A stretch of 64,000 nt of DNA from assembly GCF_009604425.1 (NCBI RefSeq), contig NZ_WEGI01000014.1:248001-312000 (forward strand). Reading direction: 5' to 3'. This document shows positions 46,982 to 55,776 of this stretch, piece by piece (position 1 is the stretch's first letter; each line of letters starts with the position of its first letter). This stretch comes from Nocardia aurantia. GTDB taxonomy: Bacteria; Actinomycetota; Actinomycetes; Mycobacteriales; Mycobacteriaceae. A model generated the notes under the pieces. The model ran no database searches. It was not told the origin of the DNA and saw nothing but the letters and a program-made list of their open reading frames with translations. The position numbers were made by a program, and so were the translations under genes.

Positions 46982-47560
46982 TCAGACCCGGGCGCCGGCG
47001 CGGGCGATGAGGTATTCGATCAGCGTGGTGAGGACGGTCTTACAGGAGACGCGGTCGCGGGCGTCGCACAGCACCACCGGGATGTGGGCGTCGAGGTCCA
47101 GGGCGTCGCGGACTTCGTCGGGGGTGTAGATCGGCGCGCCCGCGAAGCAGTTCACCGCGACGGTGAACGACAGGCCGCGGCGCTCGAAGAAGTCGATCGC
47201 GGCGAACGAGTTCTCCAGTCGGCGGGTGTCGGCGATGACCACCGCGCCGAGGGCGCCGCGCGCCAGTTCGTCCCAGAGGAACCAGAACCGGTCCTGCCCG
47301 GGGGTGCCGAACAGGTACAGCACCAGGCTGTCGTCGATGGTGATGCGGCCGAAGTCGAGGGCGACGGTGGTGGTCTTCTTGCTTTCCACCCCCGCCAGAT
47401 CATCGACGCCGGTGGACAATTCGGTGATCATCTCCTCGGTGCGCAGCGGCGCGACCTCACTGATCGATGACACCATGGTCGTCTTCCCGACGCCGAAACC
47501 GCCGGCGATGAGGATCTTGACCGAGGCGGCCAGCACGGCCGCGGAGGTGGGTTCAGACAC
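46982..47560 (-). CDS. conservon 1: small GTPase-like protein (CvnD type)
   Basis: The 192-residue protein has P-loop ILIAGGFGVGKTTMV (about residues 16-30), switch region PLRTEEMITE, G3-like LYLFGTPGQDRFWFLW and a NxxD-equivalent VAVNCF. This is the CvnD family, the GTPase of the conservon cassette (sensor, Roadblock, DUF742, GTPase) in actinobacteria. It relays a signal with its partner Roadblock protein. It begins with GTG at 47560, 9 bp after the DUF742 gene, and is the last gene of the cassette. Confidence 0.85.
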   Translation of the reverse strand: MSEPTSAAVLAASVKILIAGGFGVGKTTMVSSISEVAPLRTEEMITELSTGVDDLAGVESKKTTTVALDFGRITIDDSLVLYLFGTPGQDRFWFLWDELARGALGAVVIADTRRLENSFAAIDFFERRGLSFTVAVNCFAGAPIYTPDEVRDALDLDAHIPVVLCDARDRVSCKTVLTTLIEYLIARAGARV

Positions 47561-47569
47561 GGTGTGTTT

Positions 47570-47944
47570 CTACAGCTTTCGGATTCCGTCGAGTACGGCA
47601 CGCAGGACGGTGATGTCACCGGCACCCGCGTCGGTGCGGTCGGGCGTCCGGAAGTTCAGATGCCCGTCACTGATCAAATCACCCACGAGAATCTTGGTCA
47701 CCGCCAACGGTAGTCGCAGCACCGCCGACACCTCGGCGACCGACTGCGGCACGTGGCACAGACGCAGAATCTCCGGGTACTCCGGCTCGGGCCGCCGCAA
47801 CGAGACCGCCGACGAGTTGGTCATCACCACCGTCAGCATGTCCAGTTCCCGCCCAGCGCCGAGCGTGCGGCCACGCGTGACCGCGTACGGGCGGACCAGC
47901 GGCCCCGCCTCGTCGTCGAACCACGGCTGACCGAAGCGCGTCAT
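47570..47944 (-). CDS. conservon 1: DUF742 protein (CvnC type)
   Basis: The 124-residue protein has the DUF742 features RPYAVTRGRTLGAG, LDMLTVV, and the winged-helix-like EILRLCHVPQSVAEVSAVLRLPLAVTKILVGDLISDGHLNFR. The ATG lies inside the Roadblock stop (ATGA overlap at 47941-47944). It links the Roadblock and GTPase parts of the conservon. Confidence 0.85.
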   Translation of the reverse strand: MTRFGQPWFDDEAGPLVRPYAVTRGRTLGAGRELDMLTVVMTNSSAVSLRRPEPEYPEILRLCHVPQSVAEVSAVLRLPLAVTKILVGDLISDGHLNFRTPDRTDAGAGDITVLRAVLDGIRKL

Positions 47945-48366
47945 GACGTCCGCGGCTCCGCGTGCTCGGCCAGACCGCCGCGTGCCTCCGTCGACAGGTA
48001 CGGGCCCACTCGCGCCACCGTCAGATTCATCTCGTACGCCACCATCCCCACATTCGCGGATTCGCTGGCCTGCAAGGCGATACACGCGTTGTCGCCGGCC
48101 GAGGTCACGAACAGCACCGCCCGGTCCAGCTCGATCACCGCCTGCCGCACGCCACCGCCGTCGAACCGGTTGCCCGCCGACCGCGCCAATCCGTACAGCG
48201 TCGCCGACATGGCACCGAAGTGCTCCGCGTCCTCCCTGCTCATGGACGTGCACCGGCCCAGCAGCAGTCCGTCGGTGGAATGCACCACCGCGAACCGTAC
48301 TCCCGCGAGGCGATCGACGAGATCATCGAGCAGCCAATTCAGATCACCTGCGTTGGAAGAGGTCAC
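47941..48366 (-). CDS. conservon 1: Roadblock/LC7 protein (CvnB type)
   Basis: The 141-residue protein has the Roadblock fold: LNWLLDDLVDRLAGVRFAVVHSTDGLLLGRCTSM, a hydrophobic core helix ATLYGLARSAGNRFDGGG, and VLFVTSAGDNACIALQAS. It probably acts as a GTPase-activating or platform protein for the CvnD-like GTPase. Its start overlaps the end of the sensor gene by 23 bp. Confidence 0.88.
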   Translation of the reverse strand: MTSSNAGDLNWLLDDLVDRLAGVRFAVVHSTDGLLLGRCTSMSREDAEHFGAMSATLYGLARSAGNRFDGGGVRQAVIELDRAVLFVTSAGDNACIALQASESANVGMVAYEMNLTVARVGPYLSTEARGGLAEHAEPRTS

Positions 48367-50716
48367 CTTCGCCTTCCTGTTCTTCCGGTCGAGCGGCCGA
48401 GTCCTCGATGACTCGCCGGCCTTGCCGGGTGCCGTTGTTGATGGCGGACATGAGATCTCGGGCCTGTTCGGCCGAACGTGGCCGCTCCGAACCGGATTCG
48501 GTGGCGCGCTGTTCCTGCGACAGCTCCGGCGCGAGGCTGGCCTGCTTGCGGCGGCGCGGCAGCGGCGGCCGGGTCGGCGCCCCGTGGTGGGGCATCATCG
48601 GTGCGCGCCTGGGCGGTTCGGGCGCGGGCGCCGCGATCGGCTCGGCCACCGGCAGACCGGCGAACGGGCGGGCGGCCGGCGCGGATGCGACGGCGGGCCG
48701 CGGCGCGCGGGCCGCCACCGCCGGCATCTCGCCGGTCATCGGCGGATCCGGGATTCGGGTGAAGCGATCCGGCAGATGATCGACGACGGCGTCCGGCGAG
48801 GCGATCAGCGGCGTCGGCACCAGGACGATCGCGCGCACGCCGCTGTAGTCGGAGTCGGTGAGCCGCACCGAGATACCGTGCCGGGTGGCCAGCTGGGCGA
48901 CCACGAACAGACCGAGCCGGGAGTCCGCCGACAGGGTTGCGACACCGAAATCCGGTGGCTGACGGAGCATTTCGTTCGACCGCTGCAAGGTGTCGGGCGG
49001 CATGCCCACGCCCTGGTCGGTGATCTCGATGACCACGCCCCGGCCCACCACCGCCCCGGTGATGTCCACCCGGGACTCCGGCGGCGAGAAGGCGGTGGCG
49101 TTGTCGATCAGTTCGGCGAGCAGGTGGATGAGGTCGGCCACGCCGGCGCCGACGATGTGCACCGCCGGCATCCGCGCGGTGCGCACCCGCGCGTAGTCGA
49201 GGGTCTCGCCGACGGCGCTGCGGACCAGCTCGACCAGCGGCACCGGCCGCCGCCACTGCCGGCCGGGCTGACCGCCACCGAGGATGATCAGATTCTCGGC
49301 GTTGCGGCGCTCGCGGGTGGCCAGATGGTCCATCCGGAACAGCGTGTCCAGCATGGCCGGATCCTCCTGGCGCGATTCCGCGTCATCGAGGATCTCCAGC
49401 AACCGGTGCACCACCACCTGACTGCGGTGCGCGATGTTCAGGAAGACCGCGCGCACGCCCTCGCGGGTGCGGGCCTCGGTGATCGCGGCGGAGACGGCGG
49501 CGGTGTGCGCCCGGTTGAACGCGCGCGCCACCGCTCCGACCTCGTCGGAGCCGAAATCCAGTTGTGCCGCTTCGGCTTCCATGTCGATGTGCTCGCCGGC
49601 CGCGAGCCGCCGCATCAGTTCGGGCAGCCGGTCCTCGGCCAGCGCCAGGGTCTCGGTGCGCAGCCGTTTCAGCCGCCGGATGAGCCGGTTGGCCAGCCAC
49701 AGCGCGACGAGGAAGGCGGCCAGCGAGACCAGCAGCGCGCCACCGCCGGCGAGGGTGGAGTTCTGCGCGGTCCGGTTGACGGCGATCAGGGCGGCGTCGG
49801 TGCCCCGCGAGGCCTGCTTCAGCCACAGATCGAGGATCTGCCTGGTGAGCTGGTCGTAGGCCGCGCGCCAATCGGTCACGCTCAGCGGCGGGGGCGGCGT
49901 CGTCCCGCCCGCCTTGGCCGGCGCCGGCGGGTGGATGATGTAGTCCTCCATCGCCGCCAGCTGCTGCCAGGCCGGCGAGGCGATGATGGCGGCCGCCGAT
50001 CGGCTTTCCCCGCCGGTCAATTCGTGCACGAGCCGGGGCAGTTCGGCATGGTAGAAGCCGACGTTGTCGCGATACTCGGCCATCAGCGGCGCGGGCAGCG
50101 TCAGGCCGTTGAGTACGGCGGCGGTGAGCGAGGCGCTGCGCGCCATCGACTCCATCGCCAGCAGCACCCGCACACCCTTGTCGGTCTCCAGGGTGGCCGC
50201 CACGCTCGGCGAATCCTTCATCACGACCTGGCTGCCGGTCACCACGCCGTCGAGGATGCGGGTGTAGAGACTGTAGACGTCCGGAACGGCCATGGCCCCG
50301 GAATCCACCGCGGCCCGGATATTGGGCAGCATCTTCTGCAGGGTGTCGAAACTGCCTGTGTCGTAAGCCATCTTGTCGTTGAACTTGTTGTTGATGGCCT
50401 TCTGGGTGGGCTCGATCGCGCGCAGGACCGCGTCGACCCGTTTGCGGACCTGCGCCAGTCCGACCGGATCGGGCTGTTCACCGGCCAGCTGCCACAACGA
50501 CAGCATCCGCTCCTGTTCGAACGCGCCGACCAGCTCACGGCTGGTGTCGGTGGCATTGGAGAGCACCTGCAACCAGTCGTGCGAGTCACGGCTCTCGTTC
50601 AGCAGGTAACCGGCTGTACCGACACCGATTCCGAACAGTGCCACGCTCGGCACGAAGGCGATCACGAGCACCCGCGCCCGAATGCCCACCGTCATACCGG
50701 TCGTCCGCTTGAACAT
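48344..50716 (-). CDS. conservon 1: sensor histidine kinase-like protein (CvnA type)
   Basis: The 790-residue membrane protein has TM1 (about residues 13-35: ARVLVIAFVPSVALFGIGVG) and a helical extracellular nitrate/nitrite-sensor-like domain (35-310). TM2 (STLAGGGALLVSLAAFLVALWL), a HAMP-like helix, and an H-box-like NIAHRSQVVVHRLL follow. The ATPase N-box is LLAELIDNATAFSPPESRV, with DQGVGMP and DSRLGLFV. After about residue 640 comes a Pro-rich disordered tail ending with an E-rich peptide. It probably senses an external signal for the conservon. ATG 50716 is chosen; another ATG lies seven codons later. Confidence 0.85.
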   Translation of the reverse strand: MFKRTTGMTVGIRARVLVIAFVPSVALFGIGVGTAGYLLNESRDSHDWLQVLSNATDTSRELVGAFEQERMLSLWQLAGEQPDPVGLAQVRKRVDAVLRAIEPTQKAINNKFNDKMAYDTGSFDTLQKMLPNIRAAVDSGAMAVPDVYSLYTRILDGVVTGSQVVMKDSPSVAATLETDKGVRVLLAMESMARSASLTAAVLNGLTLPAPLMAEYRDNVGFYHAELPRLVHELTGGESRSAAAIIASPAWQQLAAMEDYIIHPPAPAKAGGTTPPPPLSVTDWRAAYDQLTRQILDLWLKQASRGTDAALIAVNRTAQNSTLAGGGALLVSLAAFLVALWLANRLIRRLKRLRTETLALAEDRLPELMRRLAAGEHIDMEAEAAQLDFGSDEVGAVARAFNRAHTAAVSAAITEARTREGVRAVFLNIAHRSQVVVHRLLEILDDAESRQEDPAMLDTLFRMDHLATRERRNAENLIILGGGQPGRQWRRPVPLVELVRSAVGETLDYARVRTARMPAVHIVGAGVADLIHLLAELIDNATAFSPPESRVDITGAVVGRGVVIEITDQGVGMPPDTLQRSNEMLRQPPDFGVATLSADSRLGLFVVAQLATRHGISVRLTDSDYSGVRAIVLVPTPLIASPDAVVDHLPDRFTRIPDPPMTGEMPAVAARAPRPAVASAPAARPFAGLPVAEPIAAPAPEPPRRAPMMPHHGAPTRPPLPRRRKQASLAPELSQEQRATESGSERPRSAEQARDLMSAINNGTRQGRRVIEDSAARPEEQEGEGDLFQRR

Positions 50717-50886
50717 CGGCACACCGTAACCGGTACCAGTCGGAAACGGACCCGAAATTCGGTATTTGAGACATATCTCAACGGAGGGTTGGGAACAGGC
50801 ACAGACGAATCCTCGATTCATTGGATTTCGTTGTGCAAGAACCGTTCAGAATTGTGCGCAAACCGATCGGAGTGTGCGGCCACCGA

Positions 50887-51486
50887 TCACGGCAATGCCT
50901 GAGCAGACGCTCGAGCAATGAGGTGTTCCACCAACGTCATCAGAACGTCCTTCACCGAATTGCGTTCGCGGGCATCGCAGAACACGACCGGGGTGTGGCC
51001 GTCGAGGTCGAGGGCGTCGCGGACCTCGTCGGTGGTGTAGATCGGGGCGCCCTGGAAGCAGTTGACCGCGATCGCGAAGGTGACCCCGCGCTTCTCGAAG
51101 AAGTCGATCGCCGCGAACGAACTCTCCAACCGGCGCGTGTCGGCAATGACCACCGCACCGAGGGCACCGCGGGCGAGTTCGTCCCACAGGAACCAGAACC
51201 GGTCCTGACCGGGAGTACCGAACAGGTACAGCACCAGACTCCGGTCGATGGTGATACGACCGAAATCCAGGGCCACGGTGGTGGTCTTCTTGCCCTCCAC
51301 ACCGGACAGATCATCCACCCCCACAGAGGTTTCGGTGATCATCTCCTCGGTGCGCAGCGGCGCCACCTCACTGATCGCGCCGACCATGGTGGTCTTACCG
51401 ACCCCGAATCCGCCGGCGATCAGGATCTTCACGGAAGCGGCCAGTTGGGTGTTCCCGGCCGCGGGGTCAGAGTCTACGAATGCCAT
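50887..51486 (-). CDS. conservon 2: small GTPase-like protein (CvnD type)
   Basis: The 199-residue paralog of the 46982-47560 gene shares P-loop GGFGVGKTTMVGAISEVAPLR, LYLFGTPGQDRFWFLWDEL, AVNCFQGAPIY and DVRDALDLD-like segments. The two differ mainly at the N-terminus and the last 20 residues. It is the final gene of the second cassette and its start overlaps the DUF742 gene by 20 bp. Confidence 0.85.
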   Translation of the reverse strand: MAFVDSDPAAGNTQLAASVKILIAGGFGVGKTTMVGAISEVAPLRTEEMITETSVGVDDLSGVEGKKTTTVALDFGRITIDRSLVLYLFGTPGQDRFWFLWDELARGALGAVVIADTRRLESSFAAIDFFEKRGVTFAIAVNCFQGAPIYTTDEVRDALDLDGHTPVVFCDARERNSVKDVLMTLVEHLIARASAQALP

Positions 51487-51838
51487 CGAGTACCGCTCGC
51501 AATAGGTTCACGTCGTTGGGGCCGATGTCGGTCTGCATCGGTGCCCGGAAATCGAGATAGCCCTCGCCGATCAGATCGCCGACGAGGATTTTGGTGACGG
51601 CCAGCGGAAGGTGCAGCACGGCGGACACTTCCGCCACGGACTGCGGCACCTGACACAGCCGCATGATGTCCGTGTACTCCGGCTCGGTTCGTCGCAGCCG
51701 GGGCGCACGGGGGGCGCACACCACGAGGGTGAGCATGTCGAGTTCATGACCAGCACCGACGGTGCGACCCCGGGTCACCGCGTAGGGACGCAGCAGCGGG
51801 GCGTCTTCGTCGAACCAGGAAGTGTCGTCGTGCTTCAT
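51467..51838 (-). CDS. conservon 2: DUF742 protein (CvnC type)
   Basis: The 123-residue paralog of 47570-47944 has WFDEDAPLLRPYAVTRGRTVGAG, EYTDIMRLCQVPQSVAEVSAVLHLPLAVTKILVGDLI. ATG 51838 is chosen since the residues upstream (MAWPGKYHHECRN) do not match the family. It lies 13 bp after the Roadblock gene, whereas the first cassette has an overlap. Confidence 0.85.
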   Translation of the reverse strand: MKHDDTSWFDEDAPLLRPYAVTRGRTVGAGHELDMLTLVVCAPRAPRLRRTEPEYTDIMRLCQVPQSVAEVSAVLHLPLAVTKILVGDLIGEGYLDFRAPMQTDIGPNDVNLLRAVLDGIRRL

Positions 51839-51851
51839 GGTGTCCCGCTCG

Positions 51852-52280
51852 TTACGGCATTCGTGGTGGTACTTGCCCGGCCAGGCCACGGGTGCGCGGT
51901 GCGGTGGACAGGTAGGTGCCCAGCCGCTGCACGGTGATGTTCATTTCGTAGGCGACCATTCCGAGGTTGGCGTTGTCGTCGGCCTGGATCGCCAGGCACG
52001 CGTTCGCCCCCGCCGCGGTCACGAACAGCACCGCCGTCTCCAGCTCGATCACCGCCTGGCGCACCGCACCACCACGGAACCGCGTCCCCGCACTGCGCGC
52101 CAGACCGTACAGCGTGGACGACATCGCCCCGAAATGCTCCGCGTCCTCCCGCGTCATCTTGGTGCATCGGCCCAGCAGCAGCCCGTCGGTGGAATGCACG
52201 ACGGCATACCGGACACCGGCGAGCCGGTCGACGAGGTCGTCGAGAAGCCAGTTCAGATCACCTGCGGTAGAAGAAGTCAC
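51852..52280 (-). CDS. conservon 2: Roadblock/LC7 protein (CvnB type)
   Basis: The 142-residue Roadblock paralog begins VTSSTAGDLNWLLDDLVDRLAGVRYAVVHS. The GTG at 52280 is used because the upstream frame is Arg-rich. It overlaps the sensor gene by 23 bp, exactly as in the first cassette. It should bind its own GTPase, but the sequences are similar enough that cross-pairing is possible. Confidence 0.88.
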   Translation of the reverse strand: MTSSTAGDLNWLLDDLVDRLAGVRYAVVHSTDGLLLGRCTKMTREDAEHFGAMSSTLYGLARSAGTRFRGGAVRQAVIELETAVLFVTAAGANACLAIQADDNANLGMVAYEMNITVQRLGTYLSTAPRTRGLAGQVPPRMP

Positions 52281-54894
52281 CTTCGCCTTCCTGTTCGTTC
52301 GGGAGCACCGGATTCGCCGACGTCGGATACGGCTCAGGACGAGCACGCCGACCCTGACGAGTACCGTTCTCGATCGCCGACATCAGGTCACGAGCCTGAT
52401 CGGCACTACGGCTGGGCTCCGAGGGGTATTCCTCGGCACGCGGATCCTCGGCGAGTTCGGGCGCGAGGCTGGCCTGCCGGCGGCGGCGCGGCAGCGGCGG
52501 CCGGGTGCCACCGTTGCCACTCGGCGGTGCCGACGGGGTCGGGCGGGTGGCCGGGCGAGCCTCCGGTTCGGGCTGCGAAATCGCCCGCAGGTACGCGGTA
52601 TCGGGCTGATCGACAGGGGGCACCGGCCGAGAATACGACGAATCGGGCGGCGTGACCGGCCGAAGGTACGACGTATCGGCGGGCTCCTGGTAGACCGGAC
52701 GCTCGTAGGCGGGACGTTCCGGCTGCGGAGGCTGATACGGCGGTTCGGTGGGCGCGACATGATGCCGGCCGGTATCGAAAACCGCTCGGTCGAAACCGAA
52801 CTCGGACTCGTCCCGCAATGCGAGGGGTTCGGCCGGTTCCGGCTGCGGCGCGTGTTCCGGCGCGTATTCGGGTGCGGCGGGGGCCGATTCGAGCGACGGC
52901 AGCGGGTACGAGCCGGTGACCGCGGCCGGTGTGCTGGGGGCGTAGCGGACCGGGGCCCGGTCGCGCAGGTGATCGGCGACGGGGGCGTCGGTGGTGATCA
53001 GGCCGACCGGGATCAGCACGATCGCCCGGATACCGCCGTAATCGGAATCGGTGAGCCGCACCGAGATCCCGTGCCGGGTCGCCAACTGCGCCACCACGAA
53101 CAAACCCAGCCGGGAATCCGCCGACAGAGTCGCCAGACCGAAATCCGGTGGGTTACGCAACATCTCGTTGACCCGCTCCAGCTCGTCAGGCGGCATCCCC
53201 ATGCCCTGATCGCTGACCTCGACGACCACACCCTTACCGACACTGTTACCGGTCACATCCACCCGCGACTGGGGTGGCGAGAACGCGGTCGCGTTGTCCA
53301 CCAACTCCGCCAGCAGATGCATCAGGTCCGCGACCACATTGCCCAGCACGAACACCCGCGGCAGCCGATGCGTGTTCACCCGCGCATAATCCAGGGTCTC
53401 CGCCACCGCGGACCGCACCAACTCCATCAACGGCACCGGACGCCGCCACTGCCGCCCCGGCTTACCACCACCGAGAATGATCAAATTCTCCGCGTTCCGG
53501 CGCTCCCGAGTAGCCAAATGATCCAGACGGAAGAAGGTGTCCAGCAACGCCGGATCCTCCTGCTTCGACTCCGCCTGATCCAGCAACTCCAACTGCCGCG
53601 CCACCACGATCTGACTCCGATGCGCGATATTCAAGAACACCGACCGCACACCCTCACGGGTTCGCGCCTCCGTGATAGCGGCGGAGACCGCCGCGGTGTG
53701 CGCACGGTTGAACGCCTGGGCGACCTCACCGATCTCGTCGTTCCCGAAATCCAGCGCCGCCGCCTCCGCCGCGGGATCGACCTGCTCGCCCGCGTCGATC
53801 TTGCGCATGGTCTCCGGCAACTTCACCTCCGCCAGAGCCAGTGTCTCCGAACGCAACCGGCGCAACCGGCTGATGATCCGGTTGGCGAGCAACACCGCGA
53901 TGGCGAAGGCCACGATCGCCAGTGCGATCGCACTACCACCACTGACCAGCACCGCCCGGGACCGGGAATGGGCCAGATCGGCGGCGCTGTTCATGCCCGC
54001 GGCGTTCTGCTGGATCGCCACGTTGAACAGTTGTTCGCTGACCGAGTTCGCGGCGGTCCGCCACTCCTCGACCGTCATCGGAGGCGGCGCCGGGGCGCCG
54101 TTCTTCCCCGGCGCCGGATGCAGCAGCGCATCCTCCATCGCGGTCACCTGCGCCAGCGCCGGACCGGCCAGCAGATCCTTGACCAGTTTGGCGTCGGCGT
54201 CGTCCAGATCGTTGCTGAGCTGGGTGAGCAGCGAATGGTACAGACCGACGTTGTTGCGGTACTCGGCCATCAGCGCCGGCGGCAGGTCGCCACCGGCCAC
54301 CGGGGACGTGAGCGCGTTGGCCCGCGAATTCGCCTCGACGGCCTGGAAAAGCTTCAGCGAGATCATCTCGTCGATCGCGGCGCTGATGGTCGGGGCGTTC
54401 TGCCCGACGATCTTGCTGCCCTTGTCGACACCGTCGAGCAGTCCGGTATAGAACGCATACACGTCGGGGATCTGCACCGCGCCGGCATCGACGCCGGTCC
54501 GCAGGCCGGGCAGCTGCACCGTCACCAGCTTGTTGAAGGCGGCGACCTTCTCGTCCATGCCGGAGCCGCCGACCCGCTGCATCGATCGGCCGGTGGAACC
54601 GAGTCCGCCCAATGCCCTGTCCACGCGCGCGCGAGCGGCGGTCAGTGCCTTGGGATCCGCGTCCTGCCCGGACAGCTGCGCGATGGACAACAGGCGTTCG
54701 TCCTCGACCGACGCCATCAATTCCTTGGTGAAGGAGAGGCTGCCCGCCATGGACCGCGAGAAGTCCTCGGCGTGGCTGGCCTCATCCTCGAGGTAGATGG
54801 TGTAGCCGACGCCGATTCCGAACAGTGCGAGACTCGGGACGAAGGCGATGGCGAGAATCCGAGTTCGAACCCCGGATAGTCTGACTCTCTGCAC
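52258..54894 (-). CDS. conservon 2: sensor histidine kinase-like protein (CvnA type)
   Basis: The 878-residue paralog of the first sensor has TM1 (ILAIAFVPSLALFGIGVGY), a helical extracellular domain (about 35-320), TM2 (GGSAIALAIVAFAIAVLLA), HAMP-like helix, H-box-like NIAHRSQIVVARQLELL and ATPase boxes LVDNATAFSPPQSRVDVTG, DQGMGMP and DSRLGLFVVAQLATRHG. Its C-terminal tail (after about 650) is longer than in copy 1, rich in Pro, Tyr and repeated RPVxxP/TxYLRxxxP-like units, and ends with the same E-rich motif. GTG 54894 is chosen; an ATG 12 codons upstream is possible. Confidence 0.83.
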   Translation of the reverse strand: MQRVRLSGVRTRILAIAFVPSLALFGIGVGYTIYLEDEASHAEDFSRSMAGSLSFTKELMASVEDERLLSIAQLSGQDADPKALTAARARVDRALGGLGSTGRSMQRVGGSGMDEKVAAFNKLVTVQLPGLRTGVDAGAVQIPDVYAFYTGLLDGVDKGSKIVGQNAPTISAAIDEMISLKLFQAVEANSRANALTSPVAGGDLPPALMAEYRNNVGLYHSLLTQLSNDLDDADAKLVKDLLAGPALAQVTAMEDALLHPAPGKNGAPAPPPMTVEEWRTAANSVSEQLFNVAIQQNAAGMNSAADLAHSRSRAVLVSGGSAIALAIVAFAIAVLLANRIISRLRRLRSETLALAEVKLPETMRKIDAGEQVDPAAEAAALDFGNDEIGEVAQAFNRAHTAAVSAAITEARTREGVRSVFLNIAHRSQIVVARQLELLDQAESKQEDPALLDTFFRLDHLATRERRNAENLIILGGGKPGRQWRRPVPLMELVRSAVAETLDYARVNTHRLPRVFVLGNVVADLMHLLAELVDNATAFSPPQSRVDVTGNSVGKGVVVEVSDQGMGMPPDELERVNEMLRNPPDFGLATLSADSRLGLFVVAQLATRHGISVRLTDSDYGGIRAIVLIPVGLITTDAPVADHLRDRAPVRYAPSTPAAVTGSYPLPSLESAPAAPEYAPEHAPQPEPAEPLALRDESEFGFDRAVFDTGRHHVAPTEPPYQPPQPERPAYERPVYQEPADTSYLRPVTPPDSSYSRPVPPVDQPDTAYLRAISQPEPEARPATRPTPSAPPSGNGGTRPPLPRRRRQASLAPELAEDPRAEEYPSEPSRSADQARDLMSAIENGTRQGRRARPEPYPTSANPVLPNEQEGEGDFFYRR

Positions 54895-54994
54895 CGGCGA
54901 AGTGTAACCACACGCTGCGTTATATGTCATTCTCGTCCGATTAATTCGTTACCTGCGAAGTTTCCCCGTCCCGGGATTGCCGGAGCGTCGCTTG

Positions 54995-55000
54995 TAGACT
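54995..55000 (+). promoter_or_regulatory. -10 element of the LysE-type exporter gene
   Basis: TAGACT ends 6 nt before the GTG at 55007, with no ribosome site between, so the transcript should be leaderless. A possible -35 is not distinct. Confidence 0.5.
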
Positions 55001-55006
55001 GATCCG

Positions 55007-55636
55007 GTGATGTCGACGGCGCAGATGCTCGGTATCGGTGGCGCAATGCTGTTGGGAGCCATGGCACCCGGCCCCGACTTCGTGATCGTGACCAGAAACG
55101 CCATGTTATCCGGTCGTCGCGCGGGCGTATCTTCAGCAGCGGGAATCGGACTCGGCGTCTTCGTCTGGGCGGCACTGAGCGGATTCGGCGTCGCGGGCCT
55201 GCTGGCCGCCTCGGCGCGGGCGTTCACGATCGTCAAGGTGGCGGGCGCAATCTACCTGATGTTTCTCGGGATTCGCGCGCTGCTGGCCGCGCGCCGCGGT
55301 GGTTACGAGGCGCCGGACGGCTCCGCCGCGCCGCCCGTGGGCGTCTCGACAGGCTTCCGCCAGGGACTGCTCAGCAACCTGCTCAACCCCAAGGCCGCGG
55401 TCTTCTTCCTCGCGCTGATGCCCCAGTTCCTGCCCGCCGCACCGGCATTCACCGACACGCTGGAGCTGAGCACGCTCACCGCCGTCGTCACCGCGGGCTG
55501 GTTCGTGGCGCTGGCACTGGGCATCGCGACCCTGCGCCACTTCTTCACCCGCACCCGCGTGCGGCGCGCCCTCGACGCCGCCATGGGCACCGTGCTGGTG
55601 GCCCTCGGCCTGCGGATCGCGCTCGCCTCGCACTGA
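55007..55636 (+). CDS. LysE/RhtB-family amino acid exporter
   Basis: The 209-residue membrane protein has the LysE hallmark GAMAPGPDFVIVTRNAMLSGRRAGVSSAAGIGLGVFVWAALSGFG, then FLGIRALLAARR and GFRQGLLSNLLNPKAAVFFLALMPQF. About six hydrophobic segments are present. It exports amino acids or homoserine-type compounds. The start is GTG 55007 with a -10 element 6 nt away; ATG 55010 is the next codon. It stands alone between the conservon sensor and gabD2. Confidence 0.85.
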   Translation: MMSTAQMLGIGGAMLLGAMAPGPDFVIVTRNAMLSGRRAGVSSAAGIGLGVFVWAALSGFGVAGLLAASARAFTIVKVAGAIYLMFLGIRALLAARRGGYEAPDGSAAPPVGVSTGFRQGLLSNLLNPKAAVFFLALMPQFLPAAPAFTDTLELSTLTAVVTAGWFVALALGIATLRHFFTRTRVRRALDAAMGTVLVALGLRIALASH

Positions 55637-55776
55637 GACGTACCTGTTCGGGGCCGCGGTTGTGCGCGGCCACAATCGGGCACGGCCGACCCGGTGGCGG
55701 GTAATCAGGATCGGGCGTCAGGGCGACGGGGTAGATTGTCTGTATCCGTCGGTTACCGATAACAGGAGGCCCAACC

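Noticed and set aside
47753..50902. 1049-codon plus-strand open frame
   Set aside because: It is antisense to the sensor and Roadblock genes of conservon 1. Its translation is His/Gln/Arg-rich with no domain, a typical shadow in very GC-rich DNA.
51967..54879. 970-codon plus-strand open frame
   Set aside because: It is the antisense shadow of the conservon 2 sensor. It has no protein-like composition, while the minus strand carries clear kinase motifs.
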